Assembly: GCF_007923265.1 (NCBI RefSeq)
Contig: NZ_VOJA01000004.1
Coordinates: 173,304-237,303 of the forward strand
Length of the DNA stretch: 64,000 nucleotides
Source of the DNA: Francisella salimarina
Lineage (GTDB): Bacteria > Pseudomonadota > Gammaproteobacteria > Francisellales > Francisellaceae
Direction: 5' to 3'
Under the pieces are notes generated by a model, which had not been told where the DNA came from, made no database searches, and saw only the letters and a program-made list of their open reading frames with translations. A program made the position numbers and the translations under genes. Below, one piece after another: positions 36,347-45,867 of this stretch. Numbering within the stretch: the first letter of the stretch is position 1; each line of letters begins with the position of its first letter.

Positions 36347-37666
36347 ATGAGTTCAAAAAAAATTTTTACAGTAGAAAAAGTTAATAAGCAATTTAACATC
36401 AAAGGTGGTCATACACTTAAAGTATTAGATAATATTGATTTTACTTTACATGAAGGTGAGATTGTCGCACTACTTGGTAAATCTGGATCTGGTAAGTCAA
36501 CTTTACTTAGAATTATCGCAGGTTTGTTAAGTCCAAGTTCAGGTGAAGTAATGTATAGAGGTAAGAAAGTCTCCGCACCTGTTCCAGATATTTCTATGGT
36601 TTTTCAAAGCTTTGCGCTTATGCCATGGCTTACTGTTTTGCAAAATGTTGAGTTAGGCCTTGAAGCGCGCAATATTCCAGCTAGAGAGCGTAAAAAAAGA
36701 GCATTAAAAGCGATTGATATGGTAGGTCTTGATGGATTTGAGAATGCTTATCCGAAAGAGCTCTCTGGTGGTATGAAGCAGCGTGTTGGTTTTGCTAGAG
36801 CCCTTGTATTAGAACCAGATGTTTTGTTAATGGATGAGCCTTTTTCTGCCCTTGATATTCTTACTGCTGAGAACCTTAGAGAGGATTTACTTGATCTTTG
36901 GGAAAACAATGAAGCAATGAAAGGTATTCTGTATGTTACTCATAGTATTGAAGAAGCAGTTTTAACAGCAAATAGAATTATTATATTTGGTAGTAATCCA
37001 GGATTCATACGTGGTGAATTAAAAATAGATATTCCTCATCCAAGAAGCTCTCAAGATCCTGTAGTAGCAGATTTGGTTGATCAGGTTTATCGTATGATGA
37101 CTACTGCTCAAACTAAAGAGTTGTCTGAGCGTATGAACAAAAAGACTGCTATAACTATTGGGTATCGCCTACCAGATGTGGATATTTCAGAGATGAATGG
37201 TCTTTTAGATGAGATGGCTGAGATCAAGGATGTTGAAGCAGTAGATCTACCTCAATTAGCGGATGACTTGCATCTTGATATTGATGATCTATTTCCTATT
37301 ATCGAGATTTTATCAATCTTACGATTTGCAGAAGTATCTGATGGTGATATCAAAATGACTGCGATGGGGCGTAAGTTTATTGATTCAAATATTGATGAAA
37401 GAAAGTTTATTTTTGGAAGATTATTCTTAAAGTATATTCCATTAGCTCGTCATGTTGTCAAAGTTTTGAGTGAAAGAGAGAGTCAATCTGCTCCTAGAAG
37501 TAGGTTCTTGGCAGAGTTGGATGACTATTATCCAATGGAAATCGCAGAGCGTGTATTTGATACTTTTATTGATTGGGCTCGTTATGCTGAGCTTATCTAT
37601 TATGATGCAAATACTGGTATTATTTCTTTGGATGACAATGCTGCAGAATATATCAAAAAAATGTAA
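36347..37666 (+). CDS. ABC transporter ATPase with C-terminal AAA-associated-type domain
   Basis: 439 residues. The NBD (about 1-250) has Walker A GKSGSGKS, Q-loop VFQSFALMPW, signature LSGGMKQR, Walker B VLLMDEPFSALD and the switch His in VTHSIEEAV. The C-terminal ~180 residues form an extra all-alpha domain (starting near ISEMNGLLDEMAEI and including MTAMGRKFIDSNIDERKFIFGRL). It resembles the AAA-associated C-terminal domain found with duplicated permeases. The paralogous ATPase at 47.4 kb lacks it. It energises the permease encoded upstream. Confidence 0.9.
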   Translation: MSSKKIFTVEKVNKQFNIKGGHTLKVLDNIDFTLHEGEIVALLGKSGSGKSTLLRIIAGLLSPSSGEVMYRGKKVSAPVPDISMVFQSFALMPWLTVLQNVELGLEARNIPARERKKRALKAIDMVGLDGFENAYPKELSGGMKQRVGFARALVLEPDVLLMDEPFSALDILTAENLREDLLDLWENNEAMKGILYVTHSIEEAVLTANRIIIFGSNPGFIRGELKIDIPHPRSSQDPVVADLVDQVYRMMTTAQTKELSERMNKKTAITIGYRLPDVDISEMNGLLDEMAEIKDVEAVDLPQLADDLHLDIDDLFPIIEILSILRFAEVSDGDIKMTAMGRKFIDSNIDERKFIFGRLFLKYIPLARHVVKVLSERESQSAPRSRFLAELDDYYPMEIAERVFDTFIDWARYAELIYYDANTGIISLDDNAAEYIKKM

Positions 37667-37777
37667 GAGTAAATTCTTTTTCCAATCAATAATTAATATC
37701 TGCCATTAAATATTAATATTTAGCGTCCATTAGAAATAAAGTAATCTATCTCAACTTTTATTCAAAGATTTGATTAT

Positions 37778-39286
37778 GTGAAACTATTTTCTAAATGGAT
37801 ATTTATATTATTTCTTTTTACCACAATAAAAGTATATGCTGGCGAGTCTGCTGAGCAAGCAAGCCTGTCAAAACAGGAGATGCAAATAATCTCTGATCTT
37901 CAACAGCAAATATCTATACTTAAGCAAGAAATAGGTAAGGTGCAGTCTCAAAATACAGGTGTTAATAATAAGTCACAGTTTAGTACGTATCGCCAGAAAA
38001 TAGCTAATGAAAATTTCAATCAACTTGGGCTAGATGGAGTAACTCCACAAGATATTGCTTCTAATATAGCAAGCGATGGTAAGTCACTAGGTGATAGTAC
38101 AGGTTCTCAAGGAGTCTTTGTATCAAATGGTAGAATTGATGTTGGTGGGACACCTGCAATTACGACTCAAGGTCAAATAACTTATTTGGGATCATATTCG
38201 GGTAACAACAGTATTCCGATAGGAATGATTTCAAGTAATCTTTTTGCATCGACAATATTGGGACAAAGAGATACTTTTGATGATTACTCAGTATTTTTTG
38301 GTGGGTACATAGAAGCAGATGCTCAAACATGGTTTGGAAGTCAGATAAGTAGAGCAGGTGGAGCTCCAAATTTCCCAGCTAATGGACAAAATATTTATTT
38401 AACTAATTCAAAATTATATTTTTTATCTAACTTAGGTCATTATGTAACAGCTCAATTTGATTTTGATACGGATGAGACAGGAGGTTTTGGCTTAGGGAAT
38501 GCATTTGTTATCTTTGGTAATTTAGATACATCACCATTTTTTGTTACCGCTGGTAGAAGTAAGCTTTCAGTAGGGTCTTATGGTGGCGGTGGACCATGGA
38601 CTAGTGGTATTATCGATGAGTTTTTATCGCCTGATAAGGTTACTAATGTTTCGCTAAACTATAAGAATGATATTATAAACACTAATATAACAGTTTTTGG
38701 CTCTGATGATAAAAGAGCCAATTTTTCGGCTGGATTTTTCTATACGGATTCTTGGACTCAAGACTTATCTGTTGGTTTTAATGCTGGATATGTTTTTAAT
38801 ATTGCTGGTGCTGGTAATGATAGTATCTCTCAATTTTTGGATAATATAGGAGAGAATGAAAAGAATATTGGTGTGTTAAACTTTGATGGTACTTTGGCAT
38901 ATTCAATGCTTGGGGGTATCTGGCAATTACAGGGTGGATGGTCAGCTACAACCAATAAGCAGGATTTCCACCAAAATGGTTCTAGCGTAAATACTGGGGC
39001 ATGGTATTTAGGTGTAGCTTATGCTCTTACCTTAGGTGGGAGAGATACAAACTTTAACGTTACTTATGGGCAGTCATATAATGCTGAAAATATACCTATG
39101 CCAACATCAAATGCATCTCCAACATTTGGTCTTACATCTTCAGGAATTAAGAATCAAATTATTGCCTCTGCACAGAGGGCATACTTTGATGATAATGTCT
39201 TATTTGGTCCGGAATATTCATATCAGCGACTATATAATGGAGAGCACATGAATACATTAACGTTGGACTTATCTGTATATATATAG
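37778..39286 (+). CDS. Outer-membrane protein, DUF3573-like (Francisella type)
   Basis: 502 residues from a GTG at 37778. A signal peptide (KLFSKWIFILFLFTTIKVYA, cut after VYA) is followed by a short coiled coil (SKQEMQIISDLQQQISILKQEIGKV). After that come alternating polar/aromatic beta-strand segments, ending in LDLSVYI. The pattern is that of an outer-membrane beta-barrel with a periplasmic N-terminal coiled coil, as I recall for the Francisella DUF3573 family. It lies 111 bp after the ABC ATPase on the same strand. Its ligand is unknown. Confidence 0.75.
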   Translation: MKLFSKWIFILFLFTTIKVYAGESAEQASLSKQEMQIISDLQQQISILKQEIGKVQSQNTGVNNKSQFSTYRQKIANENFNQLGLDGVTPQDIASNIASDGKSLGDSTGSQGVFVSNGRIDVGGTPAITTQGQITYLGSYSGNNSIPIGMISSNLFASTILGQRDTFDDYSVFFGGYIEADAQTWFGSQISRAGGAPNFPANGQNIYLTNSKLYFLSNLGHYVTAQFDFDTDETGGFGLGNAFVIFGNLDTSPFFVTAGRSKLSVGSYGGGGPWTSGIIDEFLSPDKVTNVSLNYKNDIINTNITVFGSDDKRANFSAGFFYTDSWTQDLSVGFNAGYVFNIAGAGNDSISQFLDNIGENEKNIGVLNFDGTLAYSMLGGIWQLQGGWSATTNKQDFHQNGSSVNTGAWYLGVAYALTLGGRDTNFNVTYGQSYNAENIPMPTSNASPTFGLTSSGIKNQIIASAQRAYFDDNVLFGPEYSYQRLYNGEHMNTLTLDLSVYI

Positions 39287-39392
39287 ACTAAAAACTATAA
39301 AGTGTTTTAGCCTGTCAAGATCATAGTGTGTTTATGATAAAATACTGTTAATGTATGTTTCATTATTTTTATTTTCCAAAGAGATTTATTCT

Positions 39393-40118
39393 ATGTGTAC
39401 TAAGAATTATTTAATCACGGGCGCTAGCTCGGGTATAGGCAGAACTGTTTTAAAGCAGTTAGTATCGCAAGGCGATACTGTTTACAATATTGATATTGTT
39501 ACTCCAGAAGAAGTTCTTGAAAAAGAGGTATTTATTAAATTTGATTTGTCTAACTATAAGGGCATTGATGTTATTTTGCCAAGCGGTATAGACTTTGATG
39601 GGGTATTCTTTAATGCTGGAATTCATCAAAGTGGGTCGATATTTTCTCAGTCTTTGGATGAAATAAATAAGTGTATATCAATTAACCTAATGTCTAGTGT
39701 GGTAATTTTGAAATCTTTGGCTGAGAGTATTAAATCAGGGGCTTCTATAGTTTTTAATGGTTCAGATCAGTGCTTTGTTGGTAAAACGAATAATTTCGCG
39801 TATGGTTTGACTAAGGGGGCAATTGCTCAGATGACAAAATCATTGGCACTAGATTTAGCACCTAAAAATATAAGAGTAAATACTGTTTGTCCTAGTACTA
39901 CAGATACTCCACTGTATAGAAAGGCAATAGAAACACACTCTTTAGTAAGTGGAATTGATTTAGCCGATATCGAGAAAAGTGAGGCAAAAGAAATACCTAT
40001 TAACAGAGTAGCCACTGCAGAAGAGGTTGCTAATGTTGTGATTTTTCTTCTGAGTGACAAAAGTTCATTTATGACTGGATCTTTAGTTCCGGTAGATGGG
40101 GGCTATACGGCGAGGTAA
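39393..40118 (+). CDS. Short-chain dehydrogenase/reductase
   Basis: 241 residues from the ATG at 39393; a longer reading from 39351 adds a hydrophobic tail upstream of the Rossmann fold and is unlikely. TGASSGIG binds the dinucleotide, FNAGIHQSG is the NAG motif, and Tyr-x3-Lys is in YGLTKGAIAQM; the Ser is in VFNGSDQ. The C-terminus TGSLVPVDGGYTAR is typical. It is followed 5 bp later by a COG3618-like lactonase, so the substrate may be a sugar oxidised to its lactone. Confidence 0.85.
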   Translation: MCTKNYLITGASSGIGRTVLKQLVSQGDTVYNIDIVTPEEVLEKEVFIKFDLSNYKGIDVILPSGIDFDGVFFNAGIHQSGSIFSQSLDEINKCISINLMSSVVILKSLAESIKSGASIVFNGSDQCFVGKTNNFAYGLTKGAIAQMTKSLALDLAPKNIRVNTVCPSTTDTPLYRKAIETHSLVSGIDLADIEKSEAKEIPINRVATAEEVANVVIFLLSDKSSFMTGSLVPVDGGYTAR

Positions 40119-40123
40119 ACTTT

Positions 40124-40939
40124 ATGCAAAAAATAATAGACTCACACATTCATTTTTGGGATATTGATAATGGTTACAATAGATGGGTCAAGGATACCGA
40201 TTTGCCTACAAAGGTATTACCGTCTGATTTTAAAATAGATAACTTTGTACATATAGAAGCTCATACTGAAGATATTGATCATTTATGTGAATATAAGTGG
40301 TTAGTTGCTAATTTTAGCAACAAAAATATAAAAGTTATTGCCTTTGTAGACTTTACACAGGATGAGCAATCATTCGAACAAAAAATAATTGAATTATCAT
40401 CTTGTAAAGATATAGTAGGTGTTCGACAAATAATGTCTAAGGATTCTGGTGCTAAATATAGCCCTTTTGATAAAGAAATTCCATCAGACTTGTTTGAAAA
40501 ATTAGTCATCTTAAAAAAATATAATATGATATTTGAATGTCAGATGTATCCTCAACAGTTTGTTAGTGCTGTGTCAGATATTCTTAGATCAAATGTGACT
40601 TGTTGTGTTGAGCATTTTGGGCTACCTATAAAAACAAGAAAAGACAATCTTCTGTATTGGAGAGATTTGCTTAGGTATGTTGATAATAATCAAAATCTAT
40701 ATCTAAAGCTGTCAGGAGGAGATCTAAATAATGACGAGGACGATATTAAAGAGATCTTAAATGAGGTAAAAGATTGTGTTGCTACATCAAAACTTTGTTA
40801 TGGTTCTAATTACCCTGTATCAAATAAAGATAATTATAATAAATGGTTTAATATAGTTTATAGCACATTTGCAGATGCTAAATCACAGCAAGATATATTC
40901 TTTAATACCGCTAATAAGTTGTATAGATTTAACCTTTAG
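40124..40939 (+). CDS. Amidohydrolase family 2 protein (fuconolactonase-like)
   Basis: 271 residues. It begins IIDSHIHFWDIDNGYNRW, the metal-binding and substrate motif of COG3618 lactonases such as L-fuconolactonase, and contains VGVRQIMS, CVEHFG and YGSNYPVS, which match strand motifs of the family (the last usually FGSDWPV, here with Asn for Asp). It probably hydrolyses a sugar lactone made by the SDR encoded just upstream. The gene overlaps the next, opposite-strand gene by 11 bp. Confidence 0.78.
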   Translation: MQKIIDSHIHFWDIDNGYNRWVKDTDLPTKVLPSDFKIDNFVHIEAHTEDIDHLCEYKWLVANFSNKNIKVIAFVDFTQDEQSFEQKIIELSSCKDIVGVRQIMSKDSGAKYSPFDKEIPSDLFEKLVILKKYNMIFECQMYPQQFVSAVSDILRSNVTCCVEHFGLPIKTRKDNLLYWRDLLRYVDNNQNLYLKLSGGDLNNDEDDIKEILNEVKDCVATSKLCYGSNYPVSNKDNYNKWFNIVYSTFADAKSQQDIFFNTANKLYRFNL

Positions 40940-41618
40940 TAGAGACTTTTGTTGAAGTATAGATATTTTTGAAGAAGATTAGATATATGCTTGTATAAGC
41001 TGTTATAAATATCATATTAATCGTGAAGTTTGACCAATACATAGTCCATAGAACACTTTTGTCTTTTATCATAATTGGGAGCATTACTATATTGTTTATT
41101 AGGATAACTATCGCAACACTTATTATAGTTGAGAAGAAGATATTATTTTTTAAGAGTTTCTTATAAATCCAACTAAAAATTGAGACTTCTGCTAGATTTG
41201 TCACAAAGGTGCTTAACATTCCTGATAAAAATAACAGTATCGTCGGCTCAGCGATTTGGTGTATAGCGCTTGATCTTATGTGATTATTATCTCCGATTAT
41301 AGATATATCAGCCAAATGAAAAAATGATGATGAATAAACGCCAAAGGAGTATATGCCATCCATTACCATAGCTAGAATTATTAATTTATAAGTGTTTTTT
41401 AGGCCATAAATTATTGAACAAACATCTAACACGACAAAAATTCCTGCATATACCAAAGATGATTGTGTTATTACTAGGTGAATACCTAAAAAATTAATAT
41501 TTATAGTGTTAAGAAAAAGTGGGTCACATAATATTTTCAATGTGATAAAAAGAGCAGCAGGAGTGATATATTTTATAAATTTATTTGACTCTAAATTATT
41601 AAGGTTAGCAACTTCCAT
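40929..41618 (-). CDS. VUT/YhhQ-like integral membrane protein
   Basis: 229 residues with about six hydrophobic helices. The segment LVYAGIFVVLDVCSIIYGLKNTYKLIILAMVMDGIYS resembles the D-x-x-x-x-x-YG region of the VUT family (queuosine-precursor transporters such as YhhQ), and ISIFSWIYKKLL-like sequence follows. The match is partial, and overall divergence is high, so the transported compound is uncertain. It is convergent with the lactonase gene and transcribed alone. Confidence 0.55.
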   Translation of the reverse strand: MEVANLNNLESNKFIKYITPAALFITLKILCDPLFLNTININFLGIHLVITQSSLVYAGIFVVLDVCSIIYGLKNTYKLIILAMVMDGIYSFGVYSSSFFHLADISIIGDNNHIRSSAIHQIAEPTILLFLSGMLSTFVTNLAEVSIFSWIYKKLLKNNIFFSTIISVAIVILINNIVMLPIMIKDKSVLWTMYWSNFTINMIFITAYTSIYLIFFKNIYTSTKVSTKG

Positions 41619-41728
41619 GGTAATGATATTTGTGTTAAAACGCTATAAATTGTATATTTTTTGCATAAGAAATACGACAAAAATATTTGGTGTTTATATT
41701 TTAGAGTTGGGCATAGCGTGTTATCACA

Positions 41729-41756
41729 TTGATAAAAAAACTAATATGGATATAAT
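41729..41756 (+). promoter_or_regulatory. Sigma-70 promoter of the CPA antiporter gene
   Basis: TTGATA (41729-41734), a 16-base spacer and a perfect TATAAT (41751-41756). The predicted start lies about 35 bases before the TTG start codon of the antiporter gene. Confidence 0.6.
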
Positions 41757-41797
41757 GTTTAAAACTATATTATTAAATATTCAATTAAGGCTATATT

Positions 41798-43690
41798 TTG
41801 GATAATAGTTTGGAGCTATTTCTGCATTCATCTAATTACATCTTATTAGCATCTGGCTTAATATTGTTTTTTGCGATTGTATCTCAGTTTTTATCATGGA
41901 GGCTAAAACTTCCTTCAATACTATTTTTGATCCTTAGTGGTATTATTTTAGGACCTTTATCTGAAGCTGTATTTCATGGAGGCTTTAAACTTGTAGATGG
42001 TACGATTATTTTTGGAGAAGCATTATCTCCATTTGTATCAATTTGTGTGGCCATTATCCTCTTTGAGGGGAGTTTATCACTTAATTTTAGTAAGATTAAG
42101 AGTGTCAGTAGTGTTGTAATACTTTTGACTACCGTAGGATTAGGGGTTACAGTGATACTCACAGCAATGTTCTGCTATTATGTCATTGACTTGAACTTAG
42201 AGCTATCTATGCTAATAGGCGGTATTACATGTGTTAGTGGTCCAACTGTTGTACCTCCATTAATGAGAACTGTTAGACCGAAAAGACATATTGCAAGTAT
42301 CTTGAAGTGGGAATCTATACTTGTAGATCCTATAGGAGCTTTAGTAGTTGTATTCATGTTAGCATGGTTCGTTATAGGGGGGAATTATGCAAATCAGCCT
42401 AATGGAACAAGTATATTCATAGCTTATATAATCTTCGTATGTATTTTGGGAATAACTTCGGGCTTTATTTTTGGCTACTTGATAGGACTAAGTTTTAGAA
42501 AGCATTATATTCCTGAATATCTAAAAAGTTTTTTTGTGTTAGCTGTAATAGTTGTAGGTTTTATAATAACTGACGCTACTATGCATGGTGCAGGGCTTTT
42601 AATGGTAACGGTTGCTGGCCTTGTGATGGCTAATATGAAAGATATTAAGATGTCTGATATTTTGTCATTTAAAGAAAATCTAAGTATAGTTATTATTTCA
42701 GTTCTTTTTATAGTGCTGGGTGCAGAGATAGATTTTAGTTTGTTCAAAGACTATTGGCTAGATCTAATAGTACTATTTTTATTTTTACAATTTATTTTGC
42801 GCCCAATTGTAGTTCTATTATGCTCTATTAAATCTAAAACAACTTTTGCAGAAAGAATTGTCATGGGTATTATTTATCCACGAGGTATTGTAGCAGCATC
42901 TGTAGCGGCATTGGTTGCTGTAAGAATTACTAAATCTCATCCTGAATTATACGATGAGGCTAACACTTTAGTATTCTTTGTATTTATGATAATTGTTTTT
43001 ACTGTGGTTTTTCAAAGTATATTTACTCCTTATATATCAAGACTTCTTAAAGTTACTGAACCTGAAGGTAAAGGATTTTTGATAATCGGCGGGAATAGGT
43101 TTGCACGTGAACTAGCAGAAGTGTTTGTCAAAAATGATATTGAAGTGGTTGTTACTGATTCATCTTGGGTAAATGTCCAAAAATGTCGTCAGTTAGGCTT
43201 GAATACATATTATGGTAGTCCTGTATCAGCACACGCTGACTGGAGTATTAATTTGGTGGGTATTGGAGCTATGCTAGGATTATCAACTAGCGAATATGTG
43301 AATGCTGTATCAGCCATGAAATATAGGTATGAATTTGGTTCAAATAATGTTTTTGTGTTAAGAGCATCTCAGAAAGAAAGCTACAAAGGCATAGGGTCGA
43401 TAGAAAATAATCTAGCAAATCTGTTGTTTGAAGAGGGTACTGATTTCAACGTTTTAATAGAGAGACTGAATCAAGGTGCTACTATCAGGAGTACAAACAT
43501 TACACCTAATTACCCACTCGAGAAATTCTTTAAAGATAATCCTAATGCTATAGCATTGTTTATAATTGATGATAATGGCTATGCTCAGCCTTTTGATAAA
43601 GATAAAAGGTTAAGATTTGATAGCTATAGTTTGGTATCATTAAGAGATGATGTTAGTAAGACTAGAGAGCAGCTATGTCTAGATGTGTAA
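41798..43690 (+). CDS. Cation:proton antiporter with C-terminal TrkA-N-like domain
   Basis: 630 residues from a TTG start; TAAGG 8 bases upstream supports it. About 12 helices of the Na+/H+ exchanger fold fill residues 10-415, with CVSGPTVVPPLMR and the ion-site segment WESILVDPIGALVVVFM. After about residue 425, GFLIIGGNRFARELAEVF is a Rossmann-type RCK/TrkA-N domain with one base change from GxGxxG. It likely exchanges K+ or Na+ for H+ under nucleotide control. The last 16 bp overlap the next gene. Confidence 0.87.
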   Translation: MDNSLELFLHSSNYILLASGLILFFAIVSQFLSWRLKLPSILFLILSGIILGPLSEAVFHGGFKLVDGTIIFGEALSPFVSICVAIILFEGSLSLNFSKIKSVSSVVILLTTVGLGVTVILTAMFCYYVIDLNLELSMLIGGITCVSGPTVVPPLMRTVRPKRHIASILKWESILVDPIGALVVVFMLAWFVIGGNYANQPNGTSIFIAYIIFVCILGITSGFIFGYLIGLSFRKHYIPEYLKSFFVLAVIVVGFIITDATMHGAGLLMVTVAGLVMANMKDIKMSDILSFKENLSIVIISVLFIVLGAEIDFSLFKDYWLDLIVLFLFLQFILRPIVVLLCSIKSKTTFAERIVMGIIYPRGIVAASVAALVAVRITKSHPELYDEANTLVFFVFMIIVFTVVFQSIFTPYISRLLKVTEPEGKGFLIIGGNRFARELAEVFVKNDIEVVVTDSSWVNVQKCRQLGLNTYYGSPVSAHADWSINLVGIGAMLGLSTSEYVNAVSAMKYRYEFGSNNVFVLRASQKESYKGIGSIENNLANLLFEEGTDFNVLIERLNQGATIRSTNITPNYPLEKFFKDNPNAIALFIIDDNGYAQPFDKDKRLRFDSYSLVSLRDDVSKTREQLCLDV

Positions 43691-44214
43691 GAGTTTTTAA
43701 TGATAAAGTACCAAATATTGATGCTTCAGCCTACGTTGATGAATCAGCCGCAGTGATAGGAGATGTGATTCTAAGTCAAGATGCATCTATATGGCCTCAA
43801 GTTAGTGTGAGAGGTGATCTCTTAACAATAACTATTGGAAAAGGGACCAATATTCAAGATTGCAGTACATTACATACTACAGAGTACCCAAAGGATTCGG
43901 GTCAAGGATATCCTCTAACTATTGGAGATGATGTGACTGTAGGACATGGTGTGATATTACATGGCTGTGAGATCAAAAATAATTGTCTAATAGGTATGGG
44001 ATCTATAATTCTTGATGGAGCTGTTGTTGAACCTTGGGTCTTCTTAGGCGCTGGAAGTTTGGTTCCTCCAGGTAAAGTTTTAGAGTCTGGTTATATGTAT
44101 TTAGGGTCGCCGGTCAAAAAGATTAGGCCAATTAGTGATCATGAGAGACAAATTATTAAAGAAAATGCTGAGCATTATGTTAAAGTCAAAAATAGATATA
44201 AAGCACAAAATTAG
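43675..44214 (+). CDS. Gamma-carbonic anhydrase-like hexapeptide-repeat protein (YrdA family)
   Basis: 179 residues of left-handed beta-helix repeats: AVIGDVILSQDASIWPQVSVRGD, IGKGTNIQDCSTLHTTE, IGDDVTVGHGVILHGCEIKNNCLIGMGSIILDGAVVE. His ligands equivalent to gamma-CA zinc sites are seen in TLHTT, VGHGV and LHGC. Enzymatic activity is not certain for this branch. Its start is inside the antiporter gene, so it is probably translated from the same mRNA. Confidence 0.9.
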   Translation: MSRCVRVFNDKVPNIDASAYVDESAAVIGDVILSQDASIWPQVSVRGDLLTITIGKGTNIQDCSTLHTTEYPKDSGQGYPLTIGDDVTVGHGVILHGCEIKNNCLIGMGSIILDGAVVEPWVFLGAGSLVPPGKVLESGYMYLGSPVKKIRPISDHERQIIKENAEHYVKVKNRYKAQN

Positions 44215-44809
44215 ATTGGTATTAACTCTGATTTTCGTATCGTTATTAGTATCGTGCACTAGCGTGCAATCTAGTATTGCTCCAATAAATGATAATATGA
44301 AATTTGATCAGAAAGCAACATCTGAACAACTTTTGCAGTTAAACAAGTGGCAAACAAAAGGGATTATAGGAATTATCTATAATAATCAGGCGGAATCTGC
44401 TAACTATATATACACTCAAGATGGTGATAAATTTAGTATTAGCTTATATGGTCCTTTGGGTATAGGTAGTGTTGAGATAAAAGGAGATACTGATGAGGTA
44501 TCGCTTGAAAATAGCAAAGGGCAAAAAATAGTAGCTAAAGATGCCAAAACCTTAATGTTGGAGCAGTTAGGCTGGTATGTTCCCGTTGATGGGCTTAAGT
44601 ATTGGATCAAAGCTGTAGCTATACCAAATATCAAATATAATACGCAACTGAACTCGCAAGGGTTGCCACATAAATTATCTCAAAATGGTTGGAATATTTC
44701 TTATCAGAATTATGAACTAGTTGATTCTAAGTATCCGTTACCGGCTAAAATTAGAATGTCTAGAGAGAATATAACGTTAAAGATTGTTATAAAGTCATGG
44801 CAAATATAG
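44177..44809 (+). CDS. lolB: Outer-membrane lipoprotein receptor LolB
   Basis: 210 residues from the ATG at 44177; ATGs at 44135 and 44165 would only lengthen the cytosolic part of the signal peptide. The lipobox is LLVSC, and the mature part has the LolB pattern ([56 protein letters not shown]). It inserts lipoproteins into the outer membrane inner leaflet. Length is close to E. coli LolB (207). Position before ispE and tRNA-Gln is the classical arrangement. It overlaps ispE by 13 bp. Confidence 0.88.
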   Translation: MLKSKIDIKHKIRLVLTLIFVSLLVSCTSVQSSIAPINDNMKFDQKATSEQLLQLNKWQTKGIIGIIYNNQAESANYIYTQDGDKFSISLYGPLGIGSVEIKGDTDEVSLENSKGQKIVAKDAKTLMLEQLGWYVPVDGLKYWIKAVAIPNIKYNTQLNSQGLPHKLSQNGWNISYQNYELVDSKYPLPAKIRMSRENITLKIVIKSWQI

Positions 44810-45624
44810 AACCCAAAAATTATCAAAGTTATGCAAAAATTAATTTGTTTTTGCATATATTAAATAAGCGAGATGATGGGTATCATAATTTACAAAGCTG
44901 GTTTACATTTTTGGATCTAAAAGATCATCTTAGCTTTAGGTTTAATAATTATAGTAAGATTGAAATTACAAGTAATATACAAATAGCTCCCCAAGAAGAT
45001 AATTTGATTTATAAAGCTGTTAAAGAGTTTCAAGAGGCTTATAATATTGAGAATATCGGAGTTGATATTGATATTATCAAAAATATACCAATGGGTGCTG
45101 GTCTCGGTGGTGGAAGCTCAAATGCAGCAACCACTTTAATAGCATTACGAGATTATTACTTACCTGAGCTATCAAATGAGGAGATGATACCTTTAGCTAA
45201 AAAGCTTGGAGCAGATGTGCCGATATTTCTGTATGGCAGATCAGCATGGGCTGAAGGGATTGGGGATATTTTATACTCTAAGGAATTTGAGCAACAATAT
45301 GCACTATTAATTAAGCCTAATATTCATATTAGTACCAAAGAGTTTTTTGAAAGTGAGAATTTAGCTAAGACAAAGGATATATTATCAAAAGATCTGAGCT
45401 TTGATACTAACACTATGCATAATGATTTTGAAAATGTATTCTTTACAAAGTATCCTGAGTTTAAACAATATTTGTATAGTATTGATGATGGTTTTAGAAT
45501 GACAGGAACTGGATCATGCTTTTATCTACTTTCTAATAATATTAATAAACTACAGCAACTTACAAGAAAATTTGATAAACCTCTTGACAAATGGGTGGTC
45601 AAGACATTAAACTATGCCTACTAA
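44797..45624 (+). CDS. ispE: 4-diphosphocytidyl-2-C-methyl-D-erythritol kinase
   Basis: 275 residues of the GHMP kinase family. [24 protein letters not shown] is the N-terminal signature, [18 protein letters not shown] the ATP loop, and [10 protein letters not shown] and [12 protein letters not shown] the later motifs. It phosphorylates CDP-ME in the non-mevalonate isoprenoid pathway. It is coupled to lolB and is followed 19 bp later by a tRNA gene. Confidence 0.95.
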   Translation: MANIEPKNYQSYAKINLFLHILNKRDDGYHNLQSWFTFLDLKDHLSFRFNNYSKIEITSNIQIAPQEDNLIYKAVKEFQEAYNIENIGVDIDIIKNIPMGAGLGGGSSNAATTLIALRDYYLPELSNEEMIPLAKKLGADVPIFLYGRSAWAEGIGDILYSKEFEQQYALLIKPNIHISTKEFFESENLAKTKDILSKDLSFDTNTMHNDFENVFFTKYPEFKQYLYSIDDGFRMTGTGSCFYLLSNNINKLQQLTRKFDKPLDKWVVKTLNYAY

Positions 45625-45643
45625 CTTTCGTTAGTGCTTATGT

Positions 45644-45718
45644 TGGGCTATCGCCAAGCGGTAAGGCAACGGGTTTTGATCCCGTCATGCGCAGGTTCGA
45701 ATCCTGCTAGCCCAGCCA
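45644..45718 (+). tRNA. tRNA-Gln (anticodon UUG)
   Basis: A 75-nt cloverleaf including an encoded CCA. The acceptor arms TGGGCTA (45644-45650) and TAGCCCA (45708-45714) pair fully. The D-loop CGCCAAGCGGTAAGGC, anticodon loop with TTG, and T arm GCAGGTTCGAATCCTGC are all standard. It is very similar to E. coli tRNA-Gln(UUG). Confidence 0.97.
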
Positions 45719-45792
45719 TAAAAATTCAATATTGTATACTTTAATTGTTCTAGTCAAAAATATCAGTACTATACATTGATCTAATAAATAAT

Positions 45793-45858
45793 ATATAAAA
45801 ATTTTGCAGAGATGGCTTATTAATCGTTATACTATTTGCATAGATAAAATTTTTATAT
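45793..45858. repeat. 13-bp inverted repeat before the M14-type hydrolase gene
   Basis: ATATAAAAATTTT (45793-45805) and its exact reverse complement AAAATTTTTATAT (45846-45858), separated by 40 bases. The right arm ends 9 bases before the ATG at 45868, covering the usual ribosome-site area. It may be a regulatory RNA hairpin or an operator, or a chance product of AT-richness. Confidence 0.4.
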
Positions 45859-45867
45859 GGAATTAAT

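Noticed and set aside
39287..39350. A terminator after the outer-membrane protein gene (CTAAAA...TTTTAG)
   Set aside because: The stem is only 6 bp of A/T-rich sequence and no T-run follows.
41506..41805. A 99-codon plus-strand ORF before the CPA antiporter gene
   Set aside because: It lies mostly antisense to the VUT-like gene, has no ribosome site and no protein-like pattern; the promoter at 41729-41756 is inside it.
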